Positions 43,485-53,065 of a stretch of DNA of 64,000 nucleotides are shown here, piece by piece (position 1 is the stretch's first letter; every line of letters starts with the position of its first letter). The notes under the pieces are model-generated. The model was not told where the DNA came from. It saw only the letters and a program-made list of their open reading frames with translations, and made no database searches. The DNA is from Parvularcula sp039818345 (GTDB taxonomy: Bacteria > Pseudomonadota > Alphaproteobacteria > Caulobacterales > Parvularculaceae). The position numbers were made by a program, and so were the translations under genes. Location: NCBI GenBank assembly GCA_039818345.1, contig JBCBUC010000017.1, positions 1 to 64,000 of the forward strand, read 5' to 3'.

Positions 43485-43508
43485 AGCCCAGGCATAACCG
43501 CCTGGGCT
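43485..43508. terminator. Intrinsic terminator between the PEP-CTERM gene and infB
   Basis: AGCCCAGGC (43485-43493) pairs with GCCTGGGCT (43500-43508) around ATAACC, a 9-bp perfect stem. On the minus strand a run of T (from AAAAA at 43481-43485) follows, so it fits infB termination best; it also ends the rightward gene. Confidence 0.85.
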
Positions 43509-43537
43509 CCCTTAGGTCTTGATTGATGGCCTACCGC

Positions 43538-46177
43538 TTAGTCGAGCGTCCGCTCGATACGCTCCACGTCAAAGCATTCGATCACATCGCCATTTTTGAG
43601 GTCGTCGTAATTGGCAAAACTCATCCCGCATTCCTGACCTGCAGGCACCTCTTGGACGTCGTCCTTGAAGCGTTTGAGGGTGGAAAGCTCGCCTTCATGG
43701 ATCACGACATTGTCGCGGAGAAGGCGAACCTTTGCGCCGCGCTTGACCATGCCTTCGGTCACGCGGCAGCCAGCGACCCTGCCAACCTTCGATACCATAA
43801 AGGTCTCGAGGATTTCTGCGTTGCCCAGGAAGGTTTCGCGCAGCTCCGGATCGAGCATGCCCGATAGCGTGCCTTTGATGTCATCAATCAGGTCGTAGAT
43901 CACCGAATAGTAGCGAACTTCTGTGCCCGAATTTTCGGCGTGGTCCCGCGCCTGTTTGTTGGCGCGGACGTTGAAGCCGATGACCGGCGCGCCCGATGCT
44001 TCCGCCAGGATAACGTCGCTTTCCGAAATTGCGCCAACGCCGGTGTGCAGCACCCGGACGCGGACTTCGTCGTTCGACATTTTTTCCAGTGCGCCGACGA
44101 TCGCCTCGACCGAGCCTTGCACGTCGCCTTTGATCACAACGGGCAAGTCTTTGATCTCAGCGTCTTGCAGCTGTGCCATCATCTGCTCAAGCGAGGTGCC
44201 CGATTTCGATGCGTTGGCTTTTTCGCGTTTAATCCGCTGACGGTATTCTGCAACCTCACGCGCACGCGCTTCGTTGTCCACGACGACAAATTGGTCACCA
44301 GGCTCCGGCACGCCATTAAGGCCCAACACCTCAATCGGTTGTGAGGGCAGTGCCTCTTTGACCTGCTGTCCCTGGTCATTGTTCATGGCACGGACTTTGC
44401 CCCATTCGGAGCCAACGACGAGCACGTCGCCGCGTTTCAGCGTTCCTGCCTGGACCAAGAAGGTGGCAACAGCGCCGCGCCCTTTATCGAGTTGCGCCTC
44501 GACCACGGTGCCATAAGCGGCACGCGCCGCGTTGGCTTTGAGCTCAAGAAGCTCCGCCTGCAGTGTGATCGCTTCTTGCAGCTCATCAAGGCCGATTTTC
44601 TTCAGGGCAGAGACATCCACATCCTGGATTTCGCCGCCCATGCTTTCGACCTGGAGCTCGTACTGCAAAAGGTCGGTTTTGACCTTTTGTGGATCGGCGT
44701 CGGGCTTATCGACTTTGTTGACCGCGACGATGATTGGCACACCGGCAGCTTTTGCGTGGCTGATCGCCTCTTCGGTTTGCGGCATGACGGAGTCGTCGGC
44801 GGCCACCACCACGATCACGATGTCCGTCACATTCGCGCCGCGGGCTCGCATCGCCGTGAAGGCCGCGTGGCCTGGGGTATCGAGGAAGGTGATCTTGTTC
44901 TTGTTGGCGTCGGTGATCTGGTAGGCGCCAATATGCTGGGTGATGCCGCCTGCTTCACCCGCCACCACATCGGTCTGGCGCAATGCGTCGAGGAGTGACG
45001 TCTTGCCGTGGTCGACATGGCCCATGATCGTCACCACCGGCGGGCGACCTTCAAGGTTGGCATCGTCTGGGTCAGCGGCGATCAGGCCTTCTTCGACGTC
45101 AGCCTCAGACACCCGTTTTACGGCATGACCGAGGTCCTCAACGATGATTTGTGCCGTGTCCGCGTCCAGTGTCGCGTTGGCGGTGACCATCTGACCTTGC
45201 TTCATCAGTTCTTTGATGAGGTCCGTTGAGCGCATCGCTATGCGCTGTGCGAGGTCGGCGACGGTGATCACATCAGGGATAATGACGTCGCGGCGCTGTT
45301 GACCACCAGAGGAGCTGCCCTTGGCGCGGCGCGCCTTCTCCCGCTCCCGCGCGCGACGAACCGAAGCGAGCGAACGTTGCCGCTCTTCATCTTCGAGCGC
45401 TTTGGAGATGGTGAGGCGTCCCGAGCGGCGTTTCGGCGCCTCTTTGACGTTGCGGTTTTCGGGCTGAGCTTGGTTCCGCTTTTGTTTAATCCGGCCACCG
45501 AGCGCAGAGAGTGGATTATCGCTGTCCTTGGCAAAGCCTTTGTCGTCTTTTTTCTCTTTGTCTTTCGACGCGTCGGAAATGCCTTTGGCTTTCAGCTCCT
45601 GGCGACGCTTGCGCTCTTCTTCTTCGGCTTCGAGGGCTTTGCGCGCCTCTTCCTCAGCCTTTTGACGTGCCTCGGCCTCTTCGGCGCGCTTGCGCTCTTC
45701 TTCTTCGGCCTTTTTGCGCGCTTCTTCGAGCCGGGCCCGCTCTTCAGCTTCCCGCCGTTCCCGCTCCGCGCGTTCAGCGGCTTCTTTCTTGGCTTTTTCA
45801 GCCTGCGCCTTTTTGGCGTTGGCGAGTGCAACGGCCCGCGCTTTTTTCTCGCTGTCCGATAGCTGACGGAGCACTTTGCCCTTTGGCTTGGCGGCCGCGT
45901 CGCTTCTTGAGGTCGAGCCGCGCTTCGGCGCTGCCTTGGCCTCGGCTGCGGGCTTAGGCGCTGCTTTAGCCGCGGGCTTTGCGGCTGCTGGCGCAGCCTT
46001 AGCCGCCGGTTGAGAGGTCGAGGCGGCCCCGGGGCTCACAGCACGACGCTTTTTCTCCACCACCACCGTTTTGGTCCGGCCGTGGGAGAAGCTCTGCTTC
46101 ACCGCACCGGTTTCCGACCGGCGGAGGCTCAGGGGCTTGCGTCCTGACTTCGACTTCTCTTGCGTGTCGTCGCTCAT
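43538..46177 (-). CDS. infB: Translation initiation factor IF-2
   Basis: This 879-aa GTPase delivers fMet-tRNA to the 30S subunit. The N-terminal 300 residues are a Lys/Ala/Glu-rich extension with a long charged coiled coil, typical of alphaproteobacteria, starting with an IF2-associated segment (KKPLSLRR-like). The G domain has GHVDHGKTSLLDALR, DTPGHAAF and NKVDKPDAD. Domains II-IV run to the C-terminus (EYRQRIKREKANA, VGRVAGCRVTEG). I set the start at 46177 with AAGGA upstream; the frame is open to 46408, but that part is out of family. Confidence 0.97.
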   Translation of the reverse strand: MSDDTQEKSKSGRKPLSLRRSETGAVKQSFSHGRTKTVVVEKKRRAVSPGAASTSQPAAKAAPAAAKPAAKAAPKPAAEAKAAPKRGSTSRSDAAAKPKGKVLRQLSDSEKKARAVALANAKKAQAEKAKKEAAERAERERREAEERARLEEARKKAEEEERKRAEEAEARQKAEEEARKALEAEEEERKRRQELKAKGISDASKDKEKKDDKGFAKDSDNPLSALGGRIKQKRNQAQPENRNVKEAPKRRSGRLTISKALEDEERQRSLASVRRAREREKARRAKGSSSGGQQRRDVIIPDVITVADLAQRIAMRSTDLIKELMKQGQMVTANATLDADTAQIIVEDLGHAVKRVSEADVEEGLIAADPDDANLEGRPPVVTIMGHVDHGKTSLLDALRQTDVVAGEAGGITQHIGAYQITDANKNKITFLDTPGHAAFTAMRARGANVTDIVIVVVAADDSVMPQTEEAISHAKAAGVPIIVAVNKVDKPDADPQKVKTDLLQYELQVESMGGEIQDVDVSALKKIGLDELQEAITLQAELLELKANAARAAYGTVVEAQLDKGRGAVATFLVQAGTLKRGDVLVVGSEWGKVRAMNNDQGQQVKEALPSQPIEVLGLNGVPEPGDQFVVVDNEARAREVAEYRQRIKREKANASKSGTSLEQMMAQLQDAEIKDLPVVIKGDVQGSVEAIVGALEKMSNDEVRVRVLHTGVGAISESDVILAEASGAPVIGFNVRANKQARDHAENSGTEVRYYSVIYDLIDDIKGTLSGMLDPELRETFLGNAEILETFMVSKVGRVAGCRVTEGMVKRGAKVRLLRDNVVIHEGELSTLKRFKDDVQEVPAGQECGMSFANYDDLKNGDVIECFDVERIERTLD

Positions 46178-46190
46178 ACATTCCTTAGCA

Positions 46191-46207
46191 AGGGGCGGGC
46201 TGCCCCT
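46191..46207 (-). promoter_or_regulatory. Small hairpin just before the infB start
   Basis: AGGGGC (46191-46196) pairs with GCCCCT (46202-46207) with a 5-nt loop, ending about 14 nt before the infB ATG. It could modulate initiation. The 190-nt gap 46178-46367 holds no gene otherwise. Confidence 0.3.
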
Positions 46208-46367
46208 AATAATAGACCCGTCAAGGCCAGAGAGTGCGGCGGCGCCACCGAAATACGCGGTACAGCACGCCTTCCATCGCCCTTGGGGGCGGGGCGTCCC
46301 CATAAACGAGACATGACCCTCGGTCCACACCTTGAGGCCGGGAAAAGAACCGTTCTCTAGCGATGTC

Positions 46368-47003
46368 TTAACGGGTGGGGAAGTGGGTCCATAGGGTTGT
46401 CGCTGCAAGGGCTTTTATACCTGCAGGATGGCGTAAAAGAGCAACATGCACGGCGTCCTGTCCCAAAGCGTATCCAAGCGCTTGGCGCGCCAGCGGTAAG
46501 GGCACATGCGGTACATCGCCCGCATGCGCGAGGAATGTTGCGACCTTCGCAATCTCGCTTTCGCTCCCGTCGCTCGGCGTCAGATAGGCGATCGCTTTGT
46601 CTTTGCTCTCCCGCGCGGCGTCTTTGCCCATGACCAAAGCGCCAGCCTTGCGGGCCAGCCCTAAGGCGCTGAGGGCCCGCTGCTGGAGAGCTTCCTCCAC
46701 GCCGTCCGCGAATTGGTCTGCGCTGAAGGATGGGGGCTGATCGATCGCCGTTTTGAACGCACGTGAAAAGGCGTTCTTTTTGAGGGCTGTCAGCAATGCT
46801 CCGCGTGCCGGGGTCAGCCAGGCGCCGCGACCGGGAAGCTTGGCGTTGGCGTCGAACACCAGTTGGCCTTCAGGGTCCTGCACAAATCGTAATGCGGGAA
46901 CGTCGGGCGCAAGCGCTTCGCCACTGGCCACACACCGACGATCGTTGCTTCTTTTTTTGGTGGTCATGGCTGCGGGTTGGTGATCGGACGCCGCGGTCGT
47001 CAC
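46368..47003 (-). CDS. YlxR/DUF448 RNA-binding protein with L7Ae-like domain
   Basis: This 211-aa protein has an N-terminal YlxR domain (RRCVASGEALAP, VFDANAKLPGRGAWL, AFSRAFK; about 18-90). An L7Ae/L30e-type RNA-binding domain follows (ALGLARKAGALVMGKDAARES, about 115-190). The fused two-domain form is usual in alphaproteobacteria, upstream of infB. It is thought to act with NusA and rRNA processing. nusA and rimP, normally before it, are not here; the next gene upstream is an MlaC-like gene. Confidence 0.9.
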   Translation of the reverse strand: MTTAASDHQPAAMTTKKRSNDRRCVASGEALAPDVPALRFVQDPEGQLVFDANAKLPGRGAWLTPARGALLTALKKNAFSRAFKTAIDQPPSFSADQFADGVEEALQQRALSALGLARKAGALVMGKDAARESKDKAIAYLTPSDGSESEIAKVATFLAHAGDVPHVPLPLARQALGYALGQDAVHVALLRHPAGIKALAATTLWTHFPTR

Positions 47004-47006
47004 GAT

Positions 47007-47654
47007 TTAAGCGTCACCATCGGTGACCGGCTCTTCGTCTGCTTCCGGCGCCTCAAGGCTTGCGACACCGGCGTCACCAATCGTGCTTTCCATATAGGTA
47101 AGAAGACCGTCGACGCCCTCGTCGTCGACCACCGACGAGAAGGTCTGACGGCGGATGGTGAGCTGCGAGATCCGTTCGACGAGCACATCGATCAGTTTGT
47201 TTTCGCCGGTTTCGAGAACGCGCACACGCCAGTCGATGTTCGCCCTTTTGACGCCTTCGTCATCAAAGAGCGCTGATTGGACAATGATATCTCCTGGCCT
47301 GCGTTCAAGGCTGCCGGTGACGTCAATCCGGCGGGAGGTGAGCTGGCCGATTTCCTCGGCAAAGGCGGCGGCGATAAAGCGCGGGAAGAGCGTGTCATAG
47401 CGCGCCCGTTGTTCGTCGGTTGCGCTTTCTGCTGCGTCTCCAGCCAACAAAAACCGGCCAATCGCTTCGGTCGCGAGGTTGTCTTCAAGAACCTGCCGCA
47501 CCTCTGGTGAGGCGTCGCCGTAGGTGTCAGCCGCAGATTTCAATTCGTCCACAACCGCCACGATAAAGGCTTCTGATTCCGGAACGCGCTCTGCGTGGGC
47601 GCTTGCAAACAAAGCAAGTCCTGCAGACACCGCGGCAATCATCATCTGTTTCAT
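47007..47654 (-). CDS. MlaC/Ttg2D/HpnM family periplasmic lipid-binding protein
   Basis: This 215-aa protein has a signal peptide (about 1-21, ending SAHA) and the MlaC/Tol-tol Ttg2 fold (RYDTLFPRFIAAAFAEEIGQL-like core in parts, then WRVRVLETGENKLIDVLVE). Members carry phospholipids between the two membranes; the HpnM group lies with hopanoid genes. It follows hpnN by 13 nt, so HpnM is the better guess, although MlaC cannot be excluded. I set the start at 47654. Confidence 0.85.
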   Translation of the reverse strand: MKQMMIAAVSAGLALFASAHAERVPESEAFIVAVVDELKSAADTYGDASPEVRQVLEDNLATEAIGRFLLAGDAAESATDEQRARYDTLFPRFIAAAFAEEIGQLTSRRIDVTGSLERRPGDIIVQSALFDDEGVKRANIDWRVRVLETGENKLIDVLVERISQLTIRRQTFSSVVDDEGVDGLLTYMESTIGDAGVASLEAPEADEEPVTDGDA

Positions 47655-47667
47655 ACTCAAAACGACC

Positions 47668-50226
47668 TCATGGCGTTGACGACCGGCGCTTATATAGGAA
47701 GCCTGCGAGCGGAGGTAAGACAAACAACATCGTTGCAAGAACCCATACCATACCGATCGTGAGAAGCGCCCCCATACTTGATGTGCCGCGGTGCTCGGAA
47801 ATGACCAGGCTGCCAAAGGACGCAATGGTGGTGAGCGCGCTGTAGAGCACCGCGCGGCCTGTCGGTCCTCGCACAGCGGCGAGACCATCCCCGCGCCGTT
47901 CCGCCTGCAGCGCCAAATGAAGGCCGCTATCAATACCGATTCCAATGATCAGCGGCAGCACCAGCACATTGGCGAAATTGTAGGGAATATCGAACAGCGT
48001 GCCGGTGGCGGTGGTTAGTGACCCGGCGAGGATCAGTGGCACCAAGAGCAAGATCAACAGCTTCAGGCTGCGCAGGAACAAAAGCACGAGGACGCTCACC
48101 AAAAGGGCCGCTGTGAGGCTCGCCTGGACCATCGATCGACCGATAATGTCGCCAGCAGCCAGCGCCGAACGCGCGCTTCCCGCGGCTTCGGGCTCGACCT
48201 CCAACACTTGGCTGACAAAGGCTCGCCGTTCCTCGACCGATAGCGCACCATCAACCGGCAAGATCTCCACCCGATAGATGCCCTCGTCACTTGCATAGCG
48301 TTCTTTGAGCGGGGCTGGGAGATCATCGATCCCCACCGGTGACGCAAGGAGTTGCTCTTGCAGCAAGGCTCGCTGTCTTGGCCAGAATAGGAAAACGCGC
48401 GGCGCTGCGGCTTCGATACCCCGCATGCTGGTCGAGCGCAGGGTTTGCAGGAGTGCTTTGCCAGCATCGGTGGTGCCTTCGCTGAGCGCCGTTTCGAGCC
48501 GGCCGATGGAGATGGCGAGTTCATCGTCCACGCTGCCGCCGCTCATTAAAGCAAAGCTCAAACCCACACCCGCGGCATCAATCAGGTCGAGCTTCAAATA
48601 CTGTTCCTCGGGAACGAAACTGAAGAGATGCCGTGTGCTGTCGACGGTGCTCTGCCCACCGAGCGATCCAGCCTTGGCGCGGACTTCGTCTTCGCTTTGG
48701 GCGAGAACGCTGAGCCGATAAGGGGAGGCGCCCTCTTCTTCAGAAATCAGGTTGAGGGCGACCACGGATGGCGCGTTCTTGGCCCTCAGCGCCATCGGAT
48801 CGGCATCGAAACGAGCCTCTGGCAACAAGAGGAGTGAGGCGATACCGAGGCCGCCAATCAGCAGCCCAAACGGGATCACCACGCGGTCGAGAATCATCGT
48901 CGAGGGCGGGGTCTCTGGCACCTCGCCGAGCGCCTTTTGGCCGAAACTACTGGGGAACACGCCGAGCAGCGCAGGGATCAACGTCACCGAGACCAAGAAG
49001 GCTATAAGAACCCCAAGGCCGGCGATGACCCCTAACTGGTTCATGCCAATGAACTCGGTCGGCGCGAAGGAGAAGAAGGCCAGTGCCGTTGTCGGGGCGG
49101 CCAGGGCGAGGGCGGTCCCGATCTTTCGCGAGGTGCGGTAGAACGATGCCCGAAGCGACTCTGTGCGGCCGACCTCGCTGCGCAAATGAACCAGCAAATG
49201 GATCGAGAAATCCGCGCCCAGACCAACCATCAGGACGGCAAAGGCGACGGAGATCAGGTTGAGTTCCTCAAAAAGGCTCACCGCAACGCCCGCGGTCAGC
49301 ACCACCGAAAGAATGATCGATAAGAGACAAGCGACCACCATCAACTTCGACGACAGCGCGACAAATAAGAGGATCGCCACCAAAACGCCGGACAGGGCAA
49401 ACGCCCATCCGATGCCGCGGCTCACCGCTTCTAGCTCTTCGCTCCTTAAGACAGGATCACCCGTGATCATGACGATCGCTGAGAGGCCCGTTTCGGCACG
49501 GACGGCGTCGGCCTCCTCAAGGATCGCATCCTTAACGCCTTGGGCAGGACGAAGCCGCGAATAATCGAGCACCGGTTGCAGGGTGAAGAGCACGCGGTTT
49601 GACGGATCATCCTCCGTGCTCAGTAAGGACTGCCACGAGAAAATCTCGTCGTCTGTGGTGATCACCTCATTGAGCGACGTGTAAAGACGATCAAGCGTTT
49701 CTCGGTCGGTGATCGCGCCATTTTCTTGCTCGGCGGCCTCGGCCAGCGCTTCGAGGAGCGTCGCCATGGTCGGGTCGGGGCCGAGACGCTCAAGCAGCGG
49801 CGCGGCTTTGGTGAGGCGAGCAAGCAAGTCTTCAAGCTCGTCCACCTCAAGGAACAGAAGGCCATTTTGCCGGAAAAAAGGCTCCGAAGGCGCCGCGAGC
49901 AAGGATTGCACTTCCGCCCGTTCGCTCAGGCGCGCCGATAGCTCATCGGTGAAGGCCGCTGCTCCGTCCGGCGTGGTTGCTTCCACCACAATAAGGACCT
50001 GCTCGGAGAGCTTCGGAAATGCAGCGTTGATTCGGGCCGAGGCTTGCCGGTGCGGAGCCTCCGGGCTGATCATCTCTGAGGTGTCAGTGCTGATCGCGAT
50101 CTGCGACGAGACCTGCCATGCGGCCAAGGCCGTCATCATGGTCCAAAAGAGAAGCGTGAGGACGCGCGCGCGTTCGGCGAAGGCCATGATCCGCCAGAGA
50201 AGCGCGTCAAGAAAGATCGGCTGCAT
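47668..50226 (-). CDS. hpnN: RND/MMPL family hopanoid transporter-like protein HpnN
   Basis: This 852-aa inner-membrane protein has about 12 transmembrane helices in two MMPL halves. One helix opens the protein and a periplasmic domain follows (about 45-240). Five helices come next (ISVAFAVLMVGLGADFSIHLLVHLRSE in part), and a second set closes it (VLVLPLIIGIGIDSGLHLAL). The Asp/Gly-Ile-Gly-x-Asp motifs of sterol-sensing type transporters are present. HpnN moves hopanoids to the outer membrane in Burkholderia and Rhodopseudomonas. No squalene-hopene cyclase gene is in the window. It lies between mlaA and the MlaC-like gene. Confidence 0.85.
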   Translation of the reverse strand: MQPIFLDALLWRIMAFAERARVLTLLFWTMMTALAAWQVSSQIAISTDTSEMISPEAPHRQASARINAAFPKLSEQVLIVVEATTPDGAAAFTDELSARLSERAEVQSLLAAPSEPFFRQNGLLFLEVDELEDLLARLTKAAPLLERLGPDPTMATLLEALAEAAEQENGAITDRETLDRLYTSLNEVITTDDEIFSWQSLLSTEDDPSNRVLFTLQPVLDYSRLRPAQGVKDAILEEADAVRAETGLSAIVMITGDPVLRSEELEAVSRGIGWAFALSGVLVAILLFVALSSKLMVVACLLSIILSVVLTAGVAVSLFEELNLISVAFAVLMVGLGADFSIHLLVHLRSEVGRTESLRASFYRTSRKIGTALALAAPTTALAFFSFAPTEFIGMNQLGVIAGLGVLIAFLVSVTLIPALLGVFPSSFGQKALGEVPETPPSTMILDRVVIPFGLLIGGLGIASLLLLPEARFDADPMALRAKNAPSVVALNLISEEEGASPYRLSVLAQSEDEVRAKAGSLGGQSTVDSTRHLFSFVPEEQYLKLDLIDAAGVGLSFALMSGGSVDDELAISIGRLETALSEGTTDAGKALLQTLRSTSMRGIEAAAPRVFLFWPRQRALLQEQLLASPVGIDDLPAPLKERYASDEGIYRVEILPVDGALSVEERRAFVSQVLEVEPEAAGSARSALAAGDIIGRSMVQASLTAALLVSVLVLLFLRSLKLLILLLVPLILAGSLTTATGTLFDIPYNFANVLVLPLIIGIGIDSGLHLALQAERRGDGLAAVRGPTGRAVLYSALTTIASFGSLVISEHRGTSSMGALLTIGMVWVLATMLFVLPPLAGFLYKRRSSTP

Positions 50227-50243
50227 GGCGGTTCCGGGGTGGG

Positions 50244-50975
50244 TTAAAAGTCAGGCAGGTTCTCGTAGGGATCTTCGGCGTCCTCGTGGAGGAGCTGATC
50301 CCTATTCTGCAGATACAGGGATCGGAGCACAATGTACCCATCGTCTGACATGTAAATCCGTTCAAGCGTGGCATTGGCCTCGTTGCGATCGTCGACCGCG
50401 CGCTGGCCGCTGAGCAAGACACGCGTTGATGGATCGGTGAAAATGCCAAGGGTGTTGAGCGGCGCTAAGATGAGTCCCGCGGACGAACCGACCAAGCCGC
50501 GCGGTGTGGTCGGTCCCAACAGTGGCGCAACGATATAAGGCCCCCGCGGCACACCCCAATTGCCCAGGGTTTGTTCGAAGTCTTCGTCCTGGCGCTCAAG
50601 CCCCCATCCCGTGGCGGGGTCAAAAAGACCCCCCACGCCCACCGTTGAGTTGACGACAAAACGCGCGGTTCCATTAGCAGTATCAGGAGCATCGACTTGC
50701 AGGATCTCGTTGGCGATCCGCATCGGCATCAACAGATTGTCGGTGAAATTGCCCGTTGATTTGCGCATGGGACGCGGGATCACGGTGCGATAGGCGGTGG
50801 CAAAGGGTTTGATATAGAGGTCATCAAAGACCCGGTTGGCCTTATAGTTGAACTCATTGACGCCCTTGAGGGGGTCATTGGCTTCGACTGTCGCGGGTGC
50901 GGGTTCAAGCCTTTGAGGCTTGGTCGTGCAGGCCCCGAGGCAGGCCACAGCCATCAAAAGCACTGATCTGATCAT
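50244..50975 (-). CDS. mlaA: MlaA/VacJ phospholipid-transport lipoprotein
   Basis: This 243-aa lipoprotein (lipobox LGAC, Cys near residue 16) has the MlaA fold with NDPLKGVNEFNYKANRVFD and PFATAYRTVIPRPMRKSTGNFTDNL in parts. Further signatures are TARFVVNSTVGVGGLFD and GWGLERQDEDFEQTLGNWGV. MlaA sits in the outer membrane and removes phospholipids from its outer leaflet, passing them to MlaC. I used the ATG at 50975. hpnN follows after 17 nt. mlaD, mlaE and mlaF are not in the window. Confidence 0.93.
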   Translation of the reverse strand: MIRSVLLMAVACLGACTTKPQRLEPAPATVEANDPLKGVNEFNYKANRVFDDLYIKPFATAYRTVIPRPMRKSTGNFTDNLLMPMRIANEILQVDAPDTANGTARFVVNSTVGVGGLFDPATGWGLERQDEDFEQTLGNWGVPRGPYIVAPLLGPTTPRGLVGSSAGLILAPLNTLGIFTDPSTRVLLSGQRAVDDRNEANATLERIYMSDDGYIVLRSLYLQNRDQLLHEDAEDPYENLPDF

Positions 50976-51060
50976 TGCACGCCGCCCCATGCCTTTCGCG
51001 CTGTCCCCGTGATGCGCGCAACGCCCTATGAAAGGCAAGGGTCGTGCCGTGACAAGCTCT

Positions 51061-53010
51061 TTACGCCCGAAGATTCGCCGTCGACTCTTCCACCTCGAAG
51101 GCGAAGGTTTTGAGGGTTTCTTTGGCGATGGTGTCGGCGGTGAGGCCGGCTTCGATGTACATGTCGCTTGGGGAGGCTTGGTCTTGGTAGATGTCGGGCA
51201 AGGTCATGGTGCGGACCTTCAAGGCGCCGCTATCAAGCAGCCCCTCGCGGGAGAGGAAGTGGAGGACAAAGGCGCCAAAGCCGCCCACCGAGCCCTCTTC
51301 GATGGTGATCAGCACCTCATGCTCCTTAGCGAGCCGCCGGACGAGGTCCTCGTCCAAGGGCTTGGCAAAACGTGCATCGGCCACCGTGGTGGAAAGCCCG
51401 CGGGCGTTCAAAAGCTCGGCGGCCTTCAAGGTCTCTTGCAAACGCCCACCATAGGAAAGAAGCGCCACCTTGGTGCCCTCTTCCAAGATCCGGCCTTTGC
51501 CGATCTCTAAGATCGGCGCGTCCTCATGCATCTCCACCCCGGCGCCCTCACCCCGGGGGAAGCGGAAGGCGATCGGGTGCTCATCAAAGACAGCGGCCGT
51601 GCGGGTCATGGCCTGAAGATCCGCCTCATCCCCGCAGGCCATCAAAACCATGTTCGGCAAGCAGCCAAGATAGGCGATATCAAAAGCGCCCGCATGGGTC
51701 GCGCCGTCATTGCCGACAAGCCCCGCCCGGTCGATCGGGAAGCGCACGGGTAAGTTCTGCAGCGCCACATCATGGACGACTGAATCGTAGCCGCGCTGCA
51801 GGAAGGTCGAATAAAGCGCGCAGAACGGCACCATGCCCTCGCACGCCATCCCCGCCGCAAAAGTCACCGCATGCTGCTCGGCGATGCCAACATCAAACGT
51901 GCGATCGGGGAAGGCTTTCATGAACTTATCAAGGCCTGTCCCTGAGGGCATGGCGGCGGTGATGCCCACCACCCGCGGGTTGGCTTCCGCCTCTTTGATC
52001 AGCTGGCCCGCAAAGACATTGGTGTAGGAGGGCGCGTTTGATTTCTTTTTGACCTCCTCGCCGGAGACCACGTCGAACTTCGAGACCGCGTGCAGCTTGT
52101 CCCCTTTGTCGACGGCCATCTGGTAGCCCTTGCCCTTCTCGGTGACGACATGGACCAGGACCGGGCCATCGGTGATGTGCTTGACGTTCTCAAGGACGGG
52201 AAGAAGGTGCTCAAGATTGTGCCCATCGATCGGGCCGACATAATAAAAGCCAAGCTCTTCGAAGAGCGTGCCGCCGGTGACCAGGCCCCGGCCATACTCT
52301 TCGGCCTTCTCCGCCAGGTTCCGCAGCCGCTTGGGCAGCCGCTTGCCGAGCTGCTTGGCGAGGTTCCGGAAGCCTTGATAGCTGCCCGAGCTCGCCGCCC
52401 GCGCCAGATACGCCGACATCGCGCCCACCGGCGGAGCGATCGACATGTCGTTGTCGTTGAGGATGACGGTCAGCTGGCTCGCCCGCGCCCCGGCATTGTT
52501 CATCGCCTCATAGGCCATGCCCGCCGACATCGAGCCATCGCCGATCACCGCGATGACCCGGCGCTCTTCTTGCTCAGGAGTCTCCTTGTCGCCCTCGCCT
52601 TTCAGGTCGCGCGCCACCGCCATGCCGAGCGCCGAGGAGATCGAGGTCGCCGCATGCGCTGCGCCGAAAGGATCGTACTCACTCTCCGAGCGCTTGGTGA
52701 ACCCAGACAGCCCGTCCTTCTGACGAAGCGTGCGGATCCGGTCACGCCGGCCCGTCAGCACTTTATGCGGATAGCATTGGTGGCCGACGTCAAAAATCAG
52801 ACGGTCCCGCGGCGTGTCAAAAACATAATGGATCGCCGCCGTCAGCTCCACCACACCCAGGCCAGAGCCCAAATGCCCCCCCGTCACCGACACCGCATCC
52901 ACCACCTCAGAACGCAGCTCATCGCATAACTGCCGCAAATCCGAGGTCGCCAAGTCCCGCAAATCCGATGGAACAACAACACGATCAAGAAGAGGAGTCG
53001 AATGGGTCAT
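51061..53010 (-). CDS. dxs: 1-deoxy-D-xylulose-5-phosphate synthase
   Basis: This 649-aa thiamine-diphosphate enzyme condenses pyruvate and glyceraldehyde 3-phosphate, the first step of the non-mevalonate isoprenoid path. Motifs are HLGSGLGVVELT, the ThDP-binding GDGSMSAGMAYEAMNNAG with NDNDMSIAPPVGA, and DVGIAEQHAVTFAAGMA with the catalytic Glu. It lies with xseB upstream and mlaA downstream. ispA, which often sits between xseB and dxs, is absent. Supply of isoprenoids to quinones, undecaprenol and possibly hopanoids fits the neighbours. Confidence 0.97.
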   Translation of the reverse strand: MTHSTPLLDRVVVPSDLRDLATSDLRQLCDELRSEVVDAVSVTGGHLGSGLGVVELTAAIHYVFDTPRDRLIFDVGHQCYPHKVLTGRRDRIRTLRQKDGLSGFTKRSESEYDPFGAAHAATSISSALGMAVARDLKGEGDKETPEQEERRVIAVIGDGSMSAGMAYEAMNNAGARASQLTVILNDNDMSIAPPVGAMSAYLARAASSGSYQGFRNLAKQLGKRLPKRLRNLAEKAEEYGRGLVTGGTLFEELGFYYVGPIDGHNLEHLLPVLENVKHITDGPVLVHVVTEKGKGYQMAVDKGDKLHAVSKFDVVSGEEVKKKSNAPSYTNVFAGQLIKEAEANPRVVGITAAMPSGTGLDKFMKAFPDRTFDVGIAEQHAVTFAAGMACEGMVPFCALYSTFLQRGYDSVVHDVALQNLPVRFPIDRAGLVGNDGATHAGAFDIAYLGCLPNMVLMACGDEADLQAMTRTAAVFDEHPIAFRFPRGEGAGVEMHEDAPILEIGKGRILEEGTKVALLSYGGRLQETLKAAELLNARGLSTTVADARFAKPLDEDLVRRLAKEHEVLITIEEGSVGGFGAFVLHFLSREGLLDSGALKVRTMTLPDIYQDQASPSDMYIEAGLTADTIAKETLKTFAFEVEESTANLRA

Positions 53011-53065
53011 GATGCACCGCGGTAAGGCCTACCGAGTCTGGCTGCAAGGTCTTTTAGCGATGAGC

